Shown: positions 1 to 6,818 of the stretch, in pieces
Numbering within the stretch: the stretch's first letter is position 1
How the letters are laid out: each line of letters begins with the position of its first letter
Assembly (NCBI RefSeq): GCF_000966975.1
Contig: NZ_JZWV01000243.1
Span: 1-18,392 of the forward strand
Length of the DNA: 18,392 bases
Direction of reading: 5' to 3'
DNA from: Streptomyces katrae
GTDB lineage: Bacteria; Actinomycetota; Actinomycetes; Streptomycetales; Streptomycetaceae
Notes under the pieces: generated by a model
What the model was told of the DNA's origin: nothing
The model's database searches: none
The model's input: only the letters and a program-made list of their open reading frames with translations
Made by a program: the position numbers and the translations under genes

Positions 1-216
1 GGGGGTGGCCTGTCCCACGCGCTGCGCGGGCGGGGCGGGGCGGACGGGACCGGGGCGCCCGGGCCGGGGTACGGCGGCGGGACGCGGACCAGGTACGGGG
101 CGGGGGGTCTGCGCGGTGCGGCTCGCGGCCGGCGTGACGCGGGGACCCTGGGCACTCTCGTGAATCTGAGGCTCCTCGATGGCGGGGGTGAGAGGCATGA
201 GTTGATGTCTATCAAA
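1..216. other. Non-coding GC-rich stretch, no gene recognised
   Basis: About 216 bases before the hairpin behind rnhB. The first 140 bases are G/C-rich low-complexity sequence; the rest is more balanced. A plus-strand frame opening with GTG at 160 has no ribosome site and an unrecognisable product, so I do not call it. The stretch may hold the upstream or downstream flank of a gene outside the window. Confidence 0.5.
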
Positions 217-239
217 CACCGGTACGAAACGTACCGGTG
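217..239 (-). terminator. Hairpin behind rnhB
   Basis: A perfect inverted repeat: CACCGGTACG at 217-226 and CGTACCGGTG at 230-239, with a 3-base loop. It starts 18 bases past the rnhB stop. On the rnhB (minus) strand the stem is followed by TTTGATAG, a short T run as in a weak intrinsic terminator. The tight symmetry would also fit a protein-binding operator for something to the left. Terminator is favoured from position. Confidence 0.55.
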
Positions 240-257
240 GGTGGCACGTGGGTGCGA

Positions 258-968
258 TCAGAAATCGAAGCCGAGTTGGCCTCCGTTTTCCAGCTCCACC
301 GACTCCTCGCTGCGGCGCACCTTCTTCAAGTGCCGCCACTGGGGGAGCGCGTCGAGGTACGACCACGAGAGCCGGTGGTGCACGGTGGGACCGCGCTCCT
401 CCAGCGCCGCGCGGTGCACGGGCGACGGGTAACCGGCGTTGGCGGCGAAGGCGAACTGCTCGATTCCGTCGCCGGGTTCGCCGAGTCCGGCCATCATCCG
501 GTCGCGCTGGACCTTGGCGATCACCGAGGCCGCGGCGACGGCGATGCAGGACTGGTCACCCTTGATCACCGTACGGACCCGCCAGGGCGTGCCGAGGTAG
601 TCGTGCTTGCCGTCGAGGATCACCGCGTCGGGCCGCACCGGAAGGGCGTCCAGCGCGCGTACCGCCGCGAGCCGCAGAGCGGCCGTCATCCCCAGCTCGT
701 CGATCTCCTCCGGGGAGGCGTGTCCGAGGGCGTGCGCGGTGACCCAGGCCTGCAGGACGTCGAACAGCTCGTCGCGTCGTCTGGGGGTGAGCAGTTTCGA
801 GTCGGTGAGCCCCTCGGGCGGCCGGCGCAGGCCGGTGATCGCCGCACACACGGTGACGGGACCGGCCCAGGCCCCTCGTCCGACCTCGTCGACCCCGGCG
901 ATGACCTTGGCGCCGGTGGTTGCACGGAGGGAGCGCTCGACGGTGTGGGTGGGTGCTTCGTACGGCAT
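258..968 (-). CDS. rnhB: Ribonuclease HII
   Basis: 236 aa, a normal length for bacterial RNase HII. The enzyme cuts the RNA strand of RNA:DNA hybrids and starts ribonucleotide excision repair by nicking at single ribonucleotides in DNA. The family signature GVDEVGRG is at residues 25-32, giving the first two metal-binding acidic residues D27 and E28. The later aspartates lie in AVILDGKHD and in IKGDQSC, completing the usual four-acid site. The [13 protein letters not shown] segment near the C-terminus is also typical, and the protein ends in GQLGFDF. The ATG at 966-968 has no clear ribosome site, but it places the catalytic motif at the usual distance. The gene stands alone behind the TetR terminator. 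rnhB next to the nrd/lexA block is normal for Streptomyces as far as I recall. Confidence 0.96.
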   Translation of the reverse strand: MPYEAPTHTVERSLRATTGAKVIAGVDEVGRGAWAGPVTVCAAITGLRRPPEGLTDSKLLTPRRRDELFDVLQAWVTAHALGHASPEEIDELGMTAALRLAAVRALDALPVRPDAVILDGKHDYLGTPWRVRTVIKGDQSCIAVAAASVIAKVQRDRMMAGLGEPGDGIEQFAFAANAGYPSPVHRAALEERGPTVHHRLSWSYLDALPQWRHLKKVRRSEESVELENGGQLGFDF

Positions 969-1042
969 GGCGCCAGCAAGGTTACGCCGCCCCGGGCCGC
1001 CTGCACACCCCGGCCTGGGGCAAGCCCGCGCACCGTGTGACG

Positions 1043-1089
1043 GGCGGCCCGCGCGCGGACCCGTGCGCGGGTGCCGCGTCCGGGCCGCC
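1043..1089 (-). terminator. Long GC hairpin behind the TetR gene
   Basis: A stacked inverted repeat lies 7 bases past the TetR stop. Outer arms are GGCGGCCCG (1043-1051) and CGGGCCGCC (1081-1089). Inner arms CGCGGACCCG (1054-1063) and CGGGT-G-CCGCG (1068-1078) close on the loop TGCG. About 19 base pairs are interrupted only by a 2x2 internal loop and one bulged G. There is no U tract, which is common for Streptomyces terminators. It separates the regulator from rnhB. Confidence 0.65.
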
Positions 1090-1095
1090 GGCCGC

Positions 1096-1701
1096 TCAGG
1101 CGCGGAGCATCGGCACCATCAGCCCGTCGATCATCTCGGCGATCTCGCGGTCCGGCCATTCACTTCCGCACACCTTGGCGCGATACATCAGCATCGCCGG
1201 GATCACATCGGTGATCAGCGGACTCGTGGCATCCGGACGGACGTCGCCCCGCTGGATACCGCGGAGTAGCAGCTCACCGATCACCTCGCGGGCCGGCTCG
1301 TGCAGCCCCTTCCAGATCACCTCGCGGAAGAGGTCGCCATGAGCCGGGTCGCATTCGTGAAGCACCGCACGGAGGGCCATCCCGGCCGGAGAGCGCATGA
1401 CGTCGCGCATCCGCACGCACAGCCGGTAGAGGTCCTCACGGATCGATCCCTGGTCCGGCGTCTCCCCCAGTGCGGGCAGTCCCCGGCGCAGCACGTCGGC
1501 GACCAGGTCCGCCTTCGAGGGCCACCGCCGGTAGAGAGCCGCCTTGCCGGTACGGGCCCCGGCGGCGACCCCTTCCATCGTGAGGGCGTTCCAGCCGACG
1601 CTGCCGAGCTGCTCCAGCGCCGCGTCCAGGATCGCCCGTTCGAGTTCGGGACCCCGCCTGCGCACCGGCGGCGCCCCCTCCGTCCAGCCCGAACCCGCCA
1701 T
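1096..1701 (-). CDS. TetR/AcrR-family repressor, divergent from MFS exporter
   Basis: 201 aa. The N-terminal TetR DNA-binding domain runs from about residue 17 ([15 protein letters not shown]) through the helix-turn-helix segment [21 protein letters not shown], followed by [11 protein letters not shown]. The remaining ~130 residues form a helical ligand-binding/dimerisation domain of the kind found in exporter-linked TetR proteins. The ATG at 1699-1701 has a good GGAGG 8 bases upstream. It is transcribed away from the MFS gene, and the shared spacer holds two inverted copies of a 14-bp palindrome. The simplest reading is a local repressor of the exporter and of itself, released by an exported drug or metabolite. 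The ligand cannot be read from the sequence. Confidence 0.93.
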   Translation of the reverse strand: MAGSGWTEGAPPVRRRGPELERAILDAALEQLGSVGWNALTMEGVAAGARTGKAALYRRWPSKADLVADVLRRGLPALGETPDQGSIREDLYRLCVRMRDVMRSPAGMALRAVLHECDPAHGDLFREVIWKGLHEPAREVIGELLLRGIQRGDVRPDATSPLITDVIPAMLMYRAKVCGSEWPDREIAEMIDGLMVPMLRA

Positions 1702-1753
1702 GCCCGAAACCTCCGACCATCCGCGCGGCTTCGCACGGATTTCCAGCCATAGT

Positions 1754-1767
1754 GAACGCTTGCGTTC
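1754..1767. promoter_or_regulatory. TetR operator-like palindrome, copy 1
   Basis: GAACGCTTGCGTTC is a perfect 14-bp palindrome, embedded in ATAGTGAACGCTTGCGTTCC. It overlaps the candidate -35 (TTGCGT, 1760-1765) of the MFS promoter. The inverted relative of this sequence occurs at 1801-1814. Confidence 0.65.
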
Positions 1768-1789
1768 CCTCCGTGCGGACTCCTACCGT
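1760..1789 (+). promoter_or_regulatory. Candidate promoter of the MFS gene
   Basis: TTGCGT at 1760-1765 and TACCGT at 1784-1789 with an 18-bp spacer resemble a Streptomyces housekeeping-sigma promoter. Initiation would be near 1796, just before operator copy 2. An opposing candidate for the TetR gene reads TTCCGT (1808 to 1803) and TAGGAG (1785 to 1780) with a 17-bp spacer, so the two -10 elements overlap. These are inspection-based matches to loose consensus sequences. Confidence 0.4.
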
Positions 1790-1800
1790 GGACCCGCCGT

Positions 1801-1814
1801 GAACGGAAGCGTTC
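1801..1814. promoter_or_regulatory. TetR operator-like palindrome, copy 2
   Basis: GAACGGAAGCGTTC differs from a perfect palindrome by one base. With its flank (GCGTTCACTAT) it is the reverse complement of the copy-1 region (ATAGTGAACGC). The centres lie 47 bp apart. It overlaps the candidate -35 of the TetR gene and the expected start region of the MFS transcript. Confidence 0.65.
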
Positions 1815-1840
1815 ACTATTTCACTTCGGGGGGATCCACA

Positions 1841-3394
1841 GTGAAAAGCGCTCAACTCGCCCCACCCCGGATACCCGGGGCCGCCCGCCGGCCCGGCCGA
1901 CCGGGTGTAGCACTCGCGGTCATCGCCGCCTGCCAGCTCATGGTCGTCCTCGACGCGACGATCGTGAACATCGCGCTCCCGCACATCCAGACCGCGCTCT
2001 CCTTCTCCACCACCGACCTCTCCTGGGTGATCAGCGCCTACACCCTGGCCTTCGGCGGCCTGCTGCTGCTCGGCGGCCGGGCCGGCGACATCCTGGGAAG
2101 GCGCCGGGTCTTCATGGCCGGAATCCTGCTGTTCACCCTGGCCTCCCTGCTCGGCGGTTTCGCCCAGGAACCCTGGCAGCTGATGGCCGCCCGGGCCCTC
2201 CAGGGTGTCGGCGGCGCCATCGCCTCCCCGACCGCACTCGCCCTGATCACCACCACCTTCGCCGAAGGCCCGGCCCGTAACCGCGCGTTCGGCGTCTTCG
2301 CCGCCGTCTCCGCCGGCGGAGGCGCCGTCGGGCTGCTGGCCGGCGGCATGCTGACCGAATGGCTCGACTGGCGCTGGGTCCTCTTCGTCAACGTGCCGAT
2401 CGGCGTGCTGATCACCGTCCTGGCGCCGCTCTACATCAACGAGTCCGAACGGCACCCGGGCCGCTTCGACGCCGCCGGAGCGCTCACCGCCACCGGCGGC
2501 ATGACCTCACTCGTCTACGGGTTCATCCGCGCCTCGGAGGACGGCTGGCGCGACTCGCTGACCCTCGGATCCTTCGGTGCCGCCGTCGCCCTGCTCGGCC
2601 TGTTCGTGCTGATCGAGTCCCGTGCCGCCGAACCGATCATCCCGCTGCGGATGTTCGCCGACCGCAACCGTGCGGGCACCTACCTGATCATGCTGGGCCT
2701 GGCCGCCGCCGTGTTCGGCATGTTCTTCTTCATCGTCCAGTTCGTACAGAACGTGCTGGGCTTCTCGCCGATCCAGTCCGGTCTCGGCTTCCTGCCCGTG
2801 ACCGCTGCGATCATCACGGCCGCCGGCCTCTCGCAGCGCCTGCTGCCCCGCCTCGGTCCCAAACCGTTCATGGTCACCGGTTCCGCGCTCACCGGGACGG
2901 GCCTCGCCTGGCTGACCTTCATCCGCACCGACAGCACGTACCTCTCCGGCGTGCTCGGCCCGATGCTGCTGTTCGGCTTCGGCATGGGCCTGAACTTCGT
3001 CACCCTCACCCTCACGGCCGTCTCCGGCGTGGCGCCCCGGGAGGCGGGGGCGGCCTCCGGACTGCTCAACGCCAGCCAGCAGGTCGGAGGTTCCCTGGGC
3101 CTGTCCATCCTGGTCACCGTCTTCGGCACGGCCGGCCGCGACGAGGCCGCCCGGCAGGTCCCCGCCTTCATGGCGCAGGCCGACCCGGCGCAGCTGGCGG
3201 CGTTCCGGCAGACCGGACGGCTGCCGGACCCTTGGGGCGACCTCGTCCTCACCCAGGGCATCTCCAGCGCCTTCACCGCCGCCGTCGCCATGTCCGGACT
3301 GGCCCTGGCCAGCGCCCTGCTGGTGATCCGGGTCCGCAAGAGCGACCTGGACGCCCTCAGCGGAGCCGCCGCCGAGGCGGGTCCGGCGGCCTGA
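1841..3394 (+). CDS. MFS drug exporter, DHA2 (EmrB/QacA) type
   Basis: 517 aa from the GTG at 1841, chosen because GGGGGGA lies 6-7 bases before it and because starts further upstream would run through the operator region. The protein is an integral membrane drug:proton antiporter of the 14-helix DHA2 group. Motif LDATIVNIALP (37-47) marks helix 1. WVISAYTLAFGGLLLLGGR leads into motif A, GGRAGDILGRRR (78-89). DWRWVLFVNVPIG is the helix 5-6 signature. Further hydrophobic segments continue to about residue 500, and the tail is short and charged (RVRKSDLD). Regulation by the divergent TetR repressor is inferred from the shared operators. The substrate is unknown; efflux of an antibiotic or toxic metabolite is likely. 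Confidence 0.94.
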   Translation: MKSAQLAPPRIPGAARRPGRPGVALAVIAACQLMVVLDATIVNIALPHIQTALSFSTTDLSWVISAYTLAFGGLLLLGGRAGDILGRRRVFMAGILLFTLASLLGGFAQEPWQLMAARALQGVGGAIASPTALALITTTFAEGPARNRAFGVFAAVSAGGGAVGLLAGGMLTEWLDWRWVLFVNVPIGVLITVLAPLYINESERHPGRFDAAGALTATGGMTSLVYGFIRASEDGWRDSLTLGSFGAAVALLGLFVLIESRAAEPIIPLRMFADRNRAGTYLIMLGLAAAVFGMFFFIVQFVQNVLGFSPIQSGLGFLPVTAAIITAAGLSQRLLPRLGPKPFMVTGSALTGTGLAWLTFIRTDSTYLSGVLGPMLLFGFGMGLNFVTLTLTAVSGVAPREAGAASGLLNASQQVGGSLGLSILVTVFGTAGRDEAARQVPAFMAQADPAQLAAFRQTGRLPDPWGDLVLTQGISSAFTAAVAMSGLALASALLVIRVRKSDLDALSGAAAEAGPAA

Positions 3395-3426
3395 GCGGGC
3401 AGGCCCGTACGCGAAGGCCGCTGCGC

Positions 3427-3466
3427 GCAGGCCCTGCTGCGGGGCACACCCCGCACCCGGGCCTGC
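3427..3466. terminator. Bidirectional terminator between convergent genes
   Basis: Two nested perfect stems: GCAGGCCC (3427-3434) pairs with GGGCCTGC (3459-3466), and GCGGGG (3439-3444) pairs with CCCCGC (3449-3454) around the loop CACA. It lies midway in the 114-bp gap between the MFS gene (plus) and the ADP-ribosylglycohydrolase gene (minus) and can serve both. There is no U tract on either side. Confidence 0.7.
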
Positions 3467-3508
3467 GGCAAGAAGGCCCCCGCACCCGGCTCCTGGGTCC
3501 AAGCCCGA

Positions 3509-4426
3509 CTAGGCCGCGGGCGTCTCCGGCAGCCAGGCCGGCAGGGCCTCGGTGCGGGCCAGCCAGGCCGGGGGCAGCGCGGCGTCCCCGCGGGCGCCCA
3601 GGATCCCGCCGACGATCGCGCAGGTCGTGTCCACGTCCCCGCCCACCTGGGCGGTGGTCCAGAAGGCCCGCTCGAAGTCGTCCAGCGCCCGCGCCGCCGA
3701 CCACAGTGCGAACGGCACCGTGTCGTGGGCGCTCGTGCGCCGGCCGCAGCCCAGCACGGCCGCGACGGTGTTGGCGTCGCCGTAGTCCAGCATGTCCCGC
3801 GCCCGGCGCACGCCGGCGCCCACGGCACTGCGCGGCACCAGCGCGATCACCCCGTCCAGCAGTTCCTCGGCGGACGGCGGGCCCGCGGGGGCCCCCGCCA
3901 GCGCGGCCGCGGCGGCGACGGCCATCGCTCCGCACACCGCCTCGCGGTGCTGGTGGGTGGTGTAGGCGGAGATCTCGGCCTGGTGGGTGGCCTGCTCGGG
4001 GTCCTCCGCGTACCAGGCGCCCAGCGGTGCGATCCGCATCGCCGCGCCGTTGCCCCAGGATCCCTGCCCGTTGAAGAGCTCGGCGGCCAGGGTGCGCCAG
4101 TCCTCTCCCTCGCGGACCAGCCGCAGCATCCGGTTCACGGCGGGCCCGTAGCCGCGGTCGAAGTCGTGGTGCTCGGCGAACGAGGACGCCAGGGCGTCCT
4201 GGTCGATGCGCCCGTGCGCGGCGAGCACGGCCACCACCGAGCAGGCCATCTCGGTGTCGTCGGTCCACTGCCACGGTTCGCTGCCGGCCGGCAGCTCGCG
4301 CCGCTTGAGCAGCGGAAGGTTCACGGGGACGAAGTACTGGGAGCCCAGGGCGTCCCCCAGGGCCAGCCCGCGGAGGCTGGACAGGGCGCGTGCGTAGCGC
4401 CGTTCGGAAGCGGAATCAGCGGTCAT
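3509..4426 (-). CDS. ADP-ribosylglycohydrolase family protein
   Basis: 305 aa, close to the DraG/ARH family length. Members remove ADP-ribose from proteins or small molecules using two metal ions. The N-terminal motif GLALGDALGSQY (20-31) is followed by the metal-binding signature WTDDTEM (54-60). The second metal motif VGGDVDTTCAIVGGILGA (261-278) matches the family GGDxDT pattern. GSWGNGAAMRIAPLG, another hallmark, lies mid-protein. The ATG at 4424-4426 lacks a good ribosome site and begins 11 bases after the stop of the phosphatase gene, so translation may be coupled to it. The target is unknown: reversal of mono-ADP-ribosylation of an Arg, Ser or nucleic-acid substrate is possible, and no cognate ADP-ribosyltransferase is in the window. 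Confidence 0.92.
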   Translation of the reverse strand: MTADSASERRYARALSSLRGLALGDALGSQYFVPVNLPLLKRRELPAGSEPWQWTDDTEMACSVVAVLAAHGRIDQDALASSFAEHHDFDRGYGPAVNRMLRLVREGEDWRTLAAELFNGQGSWGNGAAMRIAPLGAWYAEDPEQATHQAEISAYTTHQHREAVCGAMAVAAAAALAGAPAGPPSAEELLDGVIALVPRSAVGAGVRRARDMLDYGDANTVAAVLGCGRRTSAHDTVPFALWSAARALDDFERAFWTTAQVGGDVDTTCAIVGGILGARGDAALPPAWLARTEALPAWLPETPAA

Positions 4427-4437
4427 CGCGCGCCACT

Positions 4438-5097
4438 TTAGCCGTCCAGGTCATAAGGCTCGGGTGTGGTCCACCGCTCAAACGGGCGGTCCATCCGGTA
4501 CCGGCCGTCGGGTCCGAGCATCAGCACCCGGAATTCGCCGTTCCCTGGGTTGGAGAGGGCTTCGAACTCGGCCACCGACCAGTGGAACCAGCGCATGCAG
4601 AAGAGCCGCATCGTCAAACCGTGCGTCACCAACAGCACGTTCTCCGGGTGGTCGGGTGCCTCGAAGCTGCGGTAGAGGCTCTCCAGGAAGGAGCCGACCC
4701 GGTCGTAGACGTCGGCTCCGGACTCGCCCTGCGCGAAACGGTAGAAGAAGTGCCCGTACGCGTCCCGGTAGGCCTTCTGGAGCTTGACGTCGTCCCGGTC
4801 CTGCCAGTTGCCCCAGTCCTGCTCGCGCAGCCGGGGCTCCTCGCGCATCCGCACCCGCGCGGGGTCCAGGCGCAGCTCCCGGAAGGTCTGGAGGGTCCGG
4901 CGGTAGGGGGAGACGTACGCGCTGATGTGCTCCTCTCCGAAGAGCTCGCGCAGCCGGACCCCGGCCTCGGCGGCCTGCTCACGCCCGGCGCGGGTCAGGC
5001 GCAGGGCGTGGTCGGGCTCGCGCTCGTACACCGTGTCATCGATGTTCCCCTCCGATTCCCCGTGCCGGACGAGGACGATGCGCCGTGGTCGAACCAT
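4438..5097 (-). CDS. Histidine phosphatase family protein (phosphoglycerate mutase-like)
   Basis: 219 aa. The catalytic RHGESEGN motif is at residues 11-18, with H12 as the phospho-accepting histidine. SPYRRTLQT (63-71) supplies the phosphate-binding arginine, E92 in LREQDWGNW is the likely general acid, and LLVTHG (155-160) supplies the second histidine H159. The branch that keeps a long EQDWGNWQ segment is generally annotated as a broad phosphatase rather than a glycolytic mutase. The ATG at 5095-5097 puts the active site at the very N-terminus as expected. It is followed 11 bases later by the ADP-ribosylglycohydrolase gene, suggesting a two-gene unit. The physiological substrate is not evident. 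Confidence 0.92.
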   Translation of the reverse strand: MVRPRRIVLVRHGESEGNIDDTVYEREPDHALRLTRAGREQAAEAGVRLRELFGEEHISAYVSPYRRTLQTFRELRLDPARVRMREEPRLREQDWGNWQDRDDVKLQKAYRDAYGHFFYRFAQGESGADVYDRVGSFLESLYRSFEAPDHPENVLLVTHGLTMRLFCMRWFHWSVAEFEALSNPGNGEFRVLMLGPDGRYRMDRPFERWTTPEPYDLDG

Positions 5098-5115
5098 GCC
5101 CCGACCCTATGCGGC

Positions 5116-5139
5116 GCCCGGGGCGGGTGCGCCCCGGGC
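5116..5139 (-). terminator. Perfect 10-bp GC hairpin between YdbC-like and phosphatase genes
   Basis: GCCCGGGGCG (5116-5125) and CGCCCCGGGC (5130-5139) flank a 4-base loop. It lies 32 bases past the YdbC-like stop and 18 bases before the phosphatase start on the minus strand. It could terminate the upstream gene or structure the phosphatase leader. There is no U tract. Confidence 0.5.
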
Positions 5140-5170
5140 ACGCCGGTCGCCGGGCGGATCCGTCGTACGG

Positions 5171-5776
5171 TCATACCGTCCAGCTGGGTTCGAGGTCCAC
5201 GACGTCCCCGGTGAGCGCCTCGACGTCGGCCTCGGTCTGGGCGCGCAGCGAGAGCCGCTCCACCCGCTCCTGCCGGTACTTTCCGTGCTCGGCCGCCGCA
5301 CGCCACATGGACAGCACCAGGAACTCCCGGCCCGGCGCCTCGCCGAAGAGTCCCCTGATCATCCCGGGCGACCCGGCCATGGCGGGGTTCCAGACCTTCT
5401 CCTGCATCAGCGCGAAGTGCTCCACACGGCCTTCCCGGACGCGGGTGTGCGCGACCCGGACCACGTCGGCGTCGCTGAAGCGCGGCTCGAAGCCGGTCTT
5501 CACGTCGAAGCGGTAGTCGAAGAGCGTGACCCTCGCGTCGGTGTAGGTGCCGGTCTGGGCGGCGGCCAGTCTGTCGTGCGAGCGGGCCATGAAGGAGTCG
5601 TAGAAGGAACGGCTCTCCCAGAACGCGAAGACATGCGCGACCCCCTGCCGGCCTCTGCTCCAGCCGCCGCCCTGCCCCCGGAATCCGGGTTCGCCGGGCA
5701 GCCCCGCCCACTTGCGCTGCCCGCGCTCGAACCCGCGTCGGTCCGTCACCGTGCAGCGAATCCACTTGACCAGCAC
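5171..5776 (-). CDS. YdbC-like DUF4937 protein (tandem ABM-type barrel)
   Basis: 201 aa from the GTG at 5774-5776, giving the start MLVKWIRCTV that this family shows. I recognise the pattern LVKWIxC ... FxRGQxxW ... GFRGQGGGW ... AHVFAFWESRSFYDSFM as that of the Bacillus YdbC/DUF4937 group. The second half (VVRVAHTRVREGRVEHFALMQEKVWNPAM ... FLVLSMW) repeats the theme of an antibiotic-monooxygenase-like (ABM) domain. Two ferredoxin-like barrels in tandem are therefore likely. There is no signal peptide or membrane segment, so it should be cytosolic. Function is unknown; heme- or quinone-linked roles are known for some ABM folds, but no catalytic residue can be assigned here. It starts 33 bases after the NAT gene and may be co-transcribed with it. 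Confidence 0.8.
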   Translation of the reverse strand: MLVKWIRCTVTDRRGFERGQRKWAGLPGEPGFRGQGGGWSRGRQGVAHVFAFWESRSFYDSFMARSHDRLAAAQTGTYTDARVTLFDYRFDVKTGFEPRFSDADVVRVAHTRVREGRVEHFALMQEKVWNPAMAGSPGMIRGLFGEAPGREFLVLSMWRAAAEHGKYRQERVERLSLRAQTEADVEALTGDVVDLEPSWTV

Positions 5777-5809
5777 CGCGCCATCGTACGGGCCCGGGCC
5801 CGGCCCCGG

Positions 5810-6646
5810 TCAGTCCTCGGAGCGGTGGATGCGTACCAGTTCGGCCGCATCCCGCTCGGGCAGCCGAAGGCCGAACTCCCGGTCGAGCAGGCCGGGCAGC
5901 CCCTCCGGGGCGACGGGCTCCCGCTCGGTCCTCCCGTCGGGGTACAGGCGCATCAGCTCCCGCCCCACGAGCGTCTTGCGCACCGCGTCGCCCGGGAGTT
6001 GCACGAGGGTCCGCCCGATGAAGGAGGAGCGGGGGTGCGTGGAGCTGTAGTGGTTCAGCACGACGTAGTCGACGGGGTGGTAGCGCTGGGGGGAGAAGGC
6101 GTACAGGTCCCGCCAGGCGTCCCCGCGGCGGATGCGGAGGACGAGGAGCCCGTCCTCCTCCTCGCCGACGGCGAAGGTCCACGGCCCCTGGCGCACCTCG
6201 GCCCCCGGCCGCCCCAGCGGAACGGGCTCGCGCGGGCCCTGGTAGCCGAACCCGGCGTCGCAGAGCCACGGTTCGCCCTCGACGGTGACCACGAGGGCCG
6301 CATGCGTCACCGCCAGCAGGCTCTCGCCCCGGGTGCGGTTGCGGGCGCCGCGCCCGGAGACCTCGAAGCCGATCCGCTCCAGGGCAGCGGCCAGCAGCGA
6401 GTTCTGCTCGTAGCAGTAGCCGCCGCGGCGGCCGCGCACGAGCTTGTCCTCGAGGGCCTTGACCTCCAGCGCGACGGGGCGGCCGAGCAGGACGTCCAGG
6501 CTTTCGAAGGGGATGGCGGCGGTGTGGGCGCGGTGCACCTCGTACAACGTCCTGAGGTCCGGCCGGAGTTCCCGGGCCCTGCCGCCCAGCCCGATCCGCG
6601 CCAGGTACGCGCCCAGATCCAGTTCGTCACCGCTCCACGTGCCCAT
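5810..6646 (-). CDS. nat: Arylamine N-acetyltransferase
   Basis: 278 aa from the ATG at 6644-6646, chosen because GGGGGAG lies about 5 bases upstream. In-frame starts at 6673 and 6703 lack such a site and would add an uncharacteristic N-terminus. NATs move acetyl from acetyl-CoA to arylamines and arylhydrazines, and some relatives close amide bonds in polyketides. The Cys-His-Asp triad is complete: C78 in RGGYCYEQN, H115 in LAVTHAALV, and D130 in WLCDAGFG, with spacing like that of classic bacterial NATs. IPFESLDVLLGR (45-56) and VVLNHYSSTHPRSSF are further family marks. No polyketide genes are nearby, so a detoxification or general acyl-transfer role is the default. Confidence 0.94.
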   Translation of the reverse strand: MGTWSGDELDLGAYLARIGLGGRARELRPDLRTLYEVHRAHTAAIPFESLDVLLGRPVALEVKALEDKLVRGRRGGYCYEQNSLLAAALERIGFEVSGRGARNRTRGESLLAVTHAALVVTVEGEPWLCDAGFGYQGPREPVPLGRPGAEVRQGPWTFAVGEEEDGLLVLRIRRGDAWRDLYAFSPQRYHPVDYVVLNHYSSTHPRSSFIGRTLVQLPGDAVRKTLVGRELMRLYPDGRTEREPVAPEGLPGLLDREFGLRLPERDAAELVRIHRSED

Positions 6647-6673
6647 CCGACTCCCCCGCCATGGTGTTCCCAT

Positions 6674-6695
6674 GGCCCGCGTGCTCCCGCGGGCC
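6674..6695 (-). repeat. Hairpin in the NAT 5' leader
   Basis: GGCCCGCG (6674-6681) and CGCGGGCC (6688-6695) form a perfect 8-bp stem with a 6-base loop. It lies 27 bases upstream of the chosen ATG, leaving the ribosome site free. It may be a leader structure, or readthrough protection behind the nrdJ terminator. Confidence 0.45.
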
Positions 6696-6760
6696 CCGCT
6701 CAATGATCACCACGCCCCGCGCCGCGCACCACCCCGTTCACCCGCCGCGCCGCACAAGCC

Positions 6761-6796
6761 GAAGAGGGCACCGACCCGGAGGTCGGCACCCTCTTC
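6761..6796 (-). terminator. nrdJ terminator with UNCG tetraloop
   Basis: Arms 6761-6776 and 6781-6796 form a 16-bp stem. Read on the minus strand (nrdJ mRNA), all 16 positions pair, two as adjacent G-U wobbles, and the loop is C(UCCG)G, a stable UNCG-type tetraloop. On the plus strand the same two positions are C-A mismatches. The hairpin therefore favours minus-strand RNA, fitting a terminator 22 bases past the nrdJ stop. Confidence 0.8.
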
Positions 6797-6818
6797 ACAT
6801 GGCGCTAGGCGTCAGCCG

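Noticed and set aside
160..432. Small plus-strand frame starting with GTG before and across the 3' end of rnhB
   Set aside because: No ribosome site, no recognisable protein, and most of it overlaps rnhB in antisense.
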